Shown one piece after another: positions 4,530 to 6,131 of a stretch of DNA of 6,131 nucleotides. The stretch's first letter is position 1, and each line of letters opens with the position of its first letter. Under the pieces are notes generated by a model. The model had not been told where the DNA came from. It worked only from the letters and a program-made list of their open reading frames with translations, and did no database searches. Origin of the DNA: Chloroflexota bacterium (GTDB taxonomy: Bacteria; Chloroflexota; Anaerolineae; B4-G1); the NCBI GenBank assembly GCA_003648085.1, contig QMOC01000171.1, positions 1 through 6,131 on the forward strand. The letters are read 5' to 3'. A program made the position numbers and the translations under genes.

Positions 4530-6131
4530 GGGTTGTTGCACTCGTCGAGGGTCTGCAGGTAAGCACCCCACTCCATGTTGACCACGTAGACCCTGATACC
4601 GAGGTTGGTCTCCCATTGCTCGGCAACTGACTCGATGACGTCCTCGTTGCCGCGGTTGAACCACAGATTGAGGCGGATGTCACCTGGATCCTCAATGCCC
4701 ATCTCGTCCAGCGCTGCCTGCAGGTACTGCTGCGCAGCATCCAGGTCGAACTGGTAGCCGACCTCACCGCAGCCCTGGTAACCGGGGATCTCCGGCGGGA
4801 TCACGCCACAGGCATCGAGACGCCAGGGCATGTTGAGCACCGAGTCCAGGATGGCCCGCTTGTCAATGGAGGAGGCCAGGGCCTTGCGGAAGTTCAGGTT
4901 GTCCGTGGGCGCCCGGAGGGTGTTCAGGCCGATGTAGTAGGTGCCGGGGTAGGGCAGGCGGACGAAGTGCTCCGGCATCTCCTCCAGGATGCGCGGCAGT
5001 TCTTCTGAGGGGTAGCCGCTGACGTCCAGTTCACCCCGCTCATAGGCGGCCAGCGCCGTGGCATCCTCGACGATGATGGGGTACTCCACCCGCTCGATGG
5101 TCACCTGATCGGCGTCGTGGTAATTGGGGTTCTTCTCGATGACCAAGTGGTCCTCATGAGCCCACTCGGTCAGCACGTAGGGGCCATTCCCCACGAAGTT
5201 CCCTGGCTCGGTCCACAGATCGCCGTACTCCTCGATGACATCCAGGCGAACCGGATAGAAGGTGAAGAAGGCCAGGATGCTGTCGAAGAAGGCCTGGGGC
5301 TTATCGAGCGTAATCTCTAGGGTGTAGTCGTCCACGGCGCGGATGCCCACGGTGGAGGGATCGTCGGTCTCGCCAGTGTTGTAGGCCTCAGCGCCGGAGA
5401 TATAGTACATCACGTAGGCGTACTCCGCCGCCGTCTCCGGGTTCAGGAGCCGCAGGACCCCGTCCACGTAGTGCTGGGCCACCACCGGCTCGCCGTCGGA
5501 CCAGGTGGCGTCCTGGCGCAGGTGCACGGTGTAGACCGTCCCATCCTCCGACACCTCGTAGGACTCGGCGCCCGCCGGCTCGATGGTGCCGTCCCCCTTA
5601 TAGCGGTAGGGAGCCTCCATCAGTTGGTTGAGCACCGCGTGGGAGGTGGTGTCGGTGGCCAGATTGATGTCCAGCGTGGGCGGCTCCGTGCCAAGACGGA
5701 CCCGCAGGGTGTCCCTCCCCTCAGGCAGCCGCCACTTCATGTAATGGGCCTGACCAAAGGGCGGGAACTCGTACTCGATATCGGGATTGACCAGGGCGGT
5801 GCGGTCGTAGTGGAAGATGGGGATGACCGCGGCGTAGTCGGTCACCAGGATGTTCTCCGCCTGTCGCCACAGCGCCGCGCGGGCATCAGGGTCGGTCTCC
5901 ACCAGCGCCTGGTCCACCAGGTCACGGAAGGTATCATCGTCCCAGAAGGTGTACTGGAACGGCGAATCTGGGTGGAAGACCTCGTTGACGATGTTGTTGG
6001 CGTCAGAATAGTCCATCACCCAGCCCATGCGGTAGGCATTGTAGGTGCAGCCAGCGCCCAGCCCCGGTGTCGGGGTGATCTCGATGACCTCGGGCGGGAC
6101 AGTCACCTCAACCTCCTCAACCTCAGTCACC
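4526..6131 (-). CDS. ABC transporter family-5 solute-binding protein, segment order permuted, 5' end outside window
   Basis: Extracytoplasmic binding protein of the OppA/DppA type (SBP_bac_5), which captures peptides or similar solutes for the permeases encoded next. Residue numbers count from the GTG at 6130, which is probably internal because the frame is open to the window edge. Residues 1-22 are an acidic Val/Pro/Thr linker like that behind a lipobox. Residues 28-138 match the usual C-terminal part of the family: RMGWVMDYSDANN, then the D-x-x-R-x-x-L-W-x-x-A-E helix, then AVIPIFHYDR. Residues 139-534 match the usual start and middle: TLRVRLGTEPPTLD, the WSDGEPV region, GNGPYVLTEW, FRKALASSIDKRAIL and GVIPPEIPGY. 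The protein stops at DECNNP, just where the GWxxDY segment should follow. The family resemblance is clear; the order is abnormal. It could be a circular permutation, the last unit of a tandem fusion, or an assembly error. The substrate is unknown. Confidence 0.9.
   Translation of the reverse strand, partial: VTEVEEVEVTVPPEVIEITPTPGLGAGCTYNAYRMGWVMDYSDANNIVNEVFHPDSPFQYTFWDDDTFRDLVDQALVETDPDARAALWRQAENILVTDYAAVIPIFHYDRTALVNPDIEYEFPPFGQAHYMKWRLPEGRDTLRVRLGTEPPTLDINLATDTTSHAVLNQLMEAPYRYKGDGTIEPAGAESYEVSEDGTVYTVHLRQDATWSDGEPVVAQHYVDGVLRLLNPETAAEYAYVMYYISGAEAYNTGETDDPSTVGIRAVDDYTLEITLDKPQAFFDSILAFFTFYPVRLDVIEEYGDLWTEPGNFVGNGPYVLTEWAHEDHLVIEKNPNYHDADQVTIERVEYPIIVEDATALAAYERGELDVSGYPSEELPRILEEMPEHFVRLPYPGTYYIGLNTLRAPTDNLNFRKALASSIDKRAILDSVLNMPWRLDACGVIPPEIPGYQGCGEVGYQFDLDAAQQYLQAALDEMGIEDPGDIRLNLWFNRGNEDVIESVAEQWETNLGIRVYVVNMEWGAYLQTLDECNNP
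5717..6049 (-). other. Displaced C-terminal SBP_bac_5 segment at the front of the binding protein
   Basis: This stretch encodes residues 28-138 of the binding-protein frame. It aligns by eye with the end of E. coli OppA: RMGWVMDY corresponds to RAGWCADY, the D-A-R-A-A-L-W-R-Q-A-E helix to Q-R-T-A-L-Y-T-K-A-E, and IPIFHYDRTALVNP to VPVYYYVNARLVKP. In the family this segment forms the last quarter and ends the protein. Here it leads without a break into the normal mature start (DTLRVRLGTEPPTLD), through the short bridge MKWRLPEGR. The segment identity is seen directly; its displacement is inferred from the family's normal order. Confidence 0.8.

Noticed and set aside
4345..4767. Minus-strand frame of 140 codons across the end of the binding-protein gene
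   Set aside because: It is a shifted frame of the binding-protein gene running into the intergenic region; composition is Ser/Thr/Arg-rich with no family resemblance. I also checked whether the missing C-terminal segment is hidden here in another frame, and it is not.
6128..6130. GTG at the window edge as the true start of the binding protein
   Set aside because: An exported binding protein needs a signal peptide, none follows this GTG, and the frame is open to the window end, so the real start is probably upstream.

Overview
All recognisable genes in this window lie on the minus strand and read from right to left. The base composition is fairly GC-rich. The solute-binding protein has an acidic, proline-containing linker typical of bacterial surface lipoproteins. 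The next permeases and the WD/HLxW-type propeller protein resemble proteins I associate with Chloroflexota (Anaerolineae-like) bacteria. That placement is an impression from protein style, not a demonstrated one. The window looks like chromosomal metabolic DNA. I saw no phage, IS, CRISPR, rRNA or tRNA signal.

Layout in transcription order: (1) 6131-4526, a family-5 (peptide/nickel/oligopeptide type) solute-binding protein whose 5' end lies outside the window. (2) 4525-4335, an intergenic region with a perfect 13-bp hairpin and an inverted repeat around an AT-rich stretch. (3) 4334-3201, an OppB/DppB-type permease with an insertion of about 65-70 residues. (4) A 66-bp gap holding a short imperfect palindrome. 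(5) 3134-2136, an OppC/DppC-type permease with an Arg/Ala-rich C-terminal tail. (6) A 117-bp gap with a terminator-like hairpin and C/G runs that could compete for the next ribosome-binding site. (7) 2018-321, a 565-residue membrane protein with a predicted extracytoplasmic beta-propeller and about five C-terminal membrane segments. (8) 319-101, a 72-residue lipoprotein starting one base after the previous stop codon. (9) 100-1, no gene, with one stem-loop that may end the transcript.

The first three genes form the capture and channel part of an ABC importer. The two ATPase subunits (OppD/OppF type) do not follow the permeases, so they must lie upstream of the window or elsewhere. The propeller protein and the small lipoprotein form a second, tightly coupled pair of unknown function that may or may not share the importer's transcript.

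The most unusual feature is the order of segments in the binding protein. The part that normally ends such proteins (the GWxxDY segment through the final PIFHY strand) comes first. The normal N-terminal start follows it in the same frame, and the gene stops where the displaced segment should have begun. Joining the C-terminus to the displaced block would restore a normal-looking family-5 protein. This is the pattern of a circular permutation, or of the second unit of a tandem fusion. The window edge prevents a choice between these, and a misassembly must be excluded.
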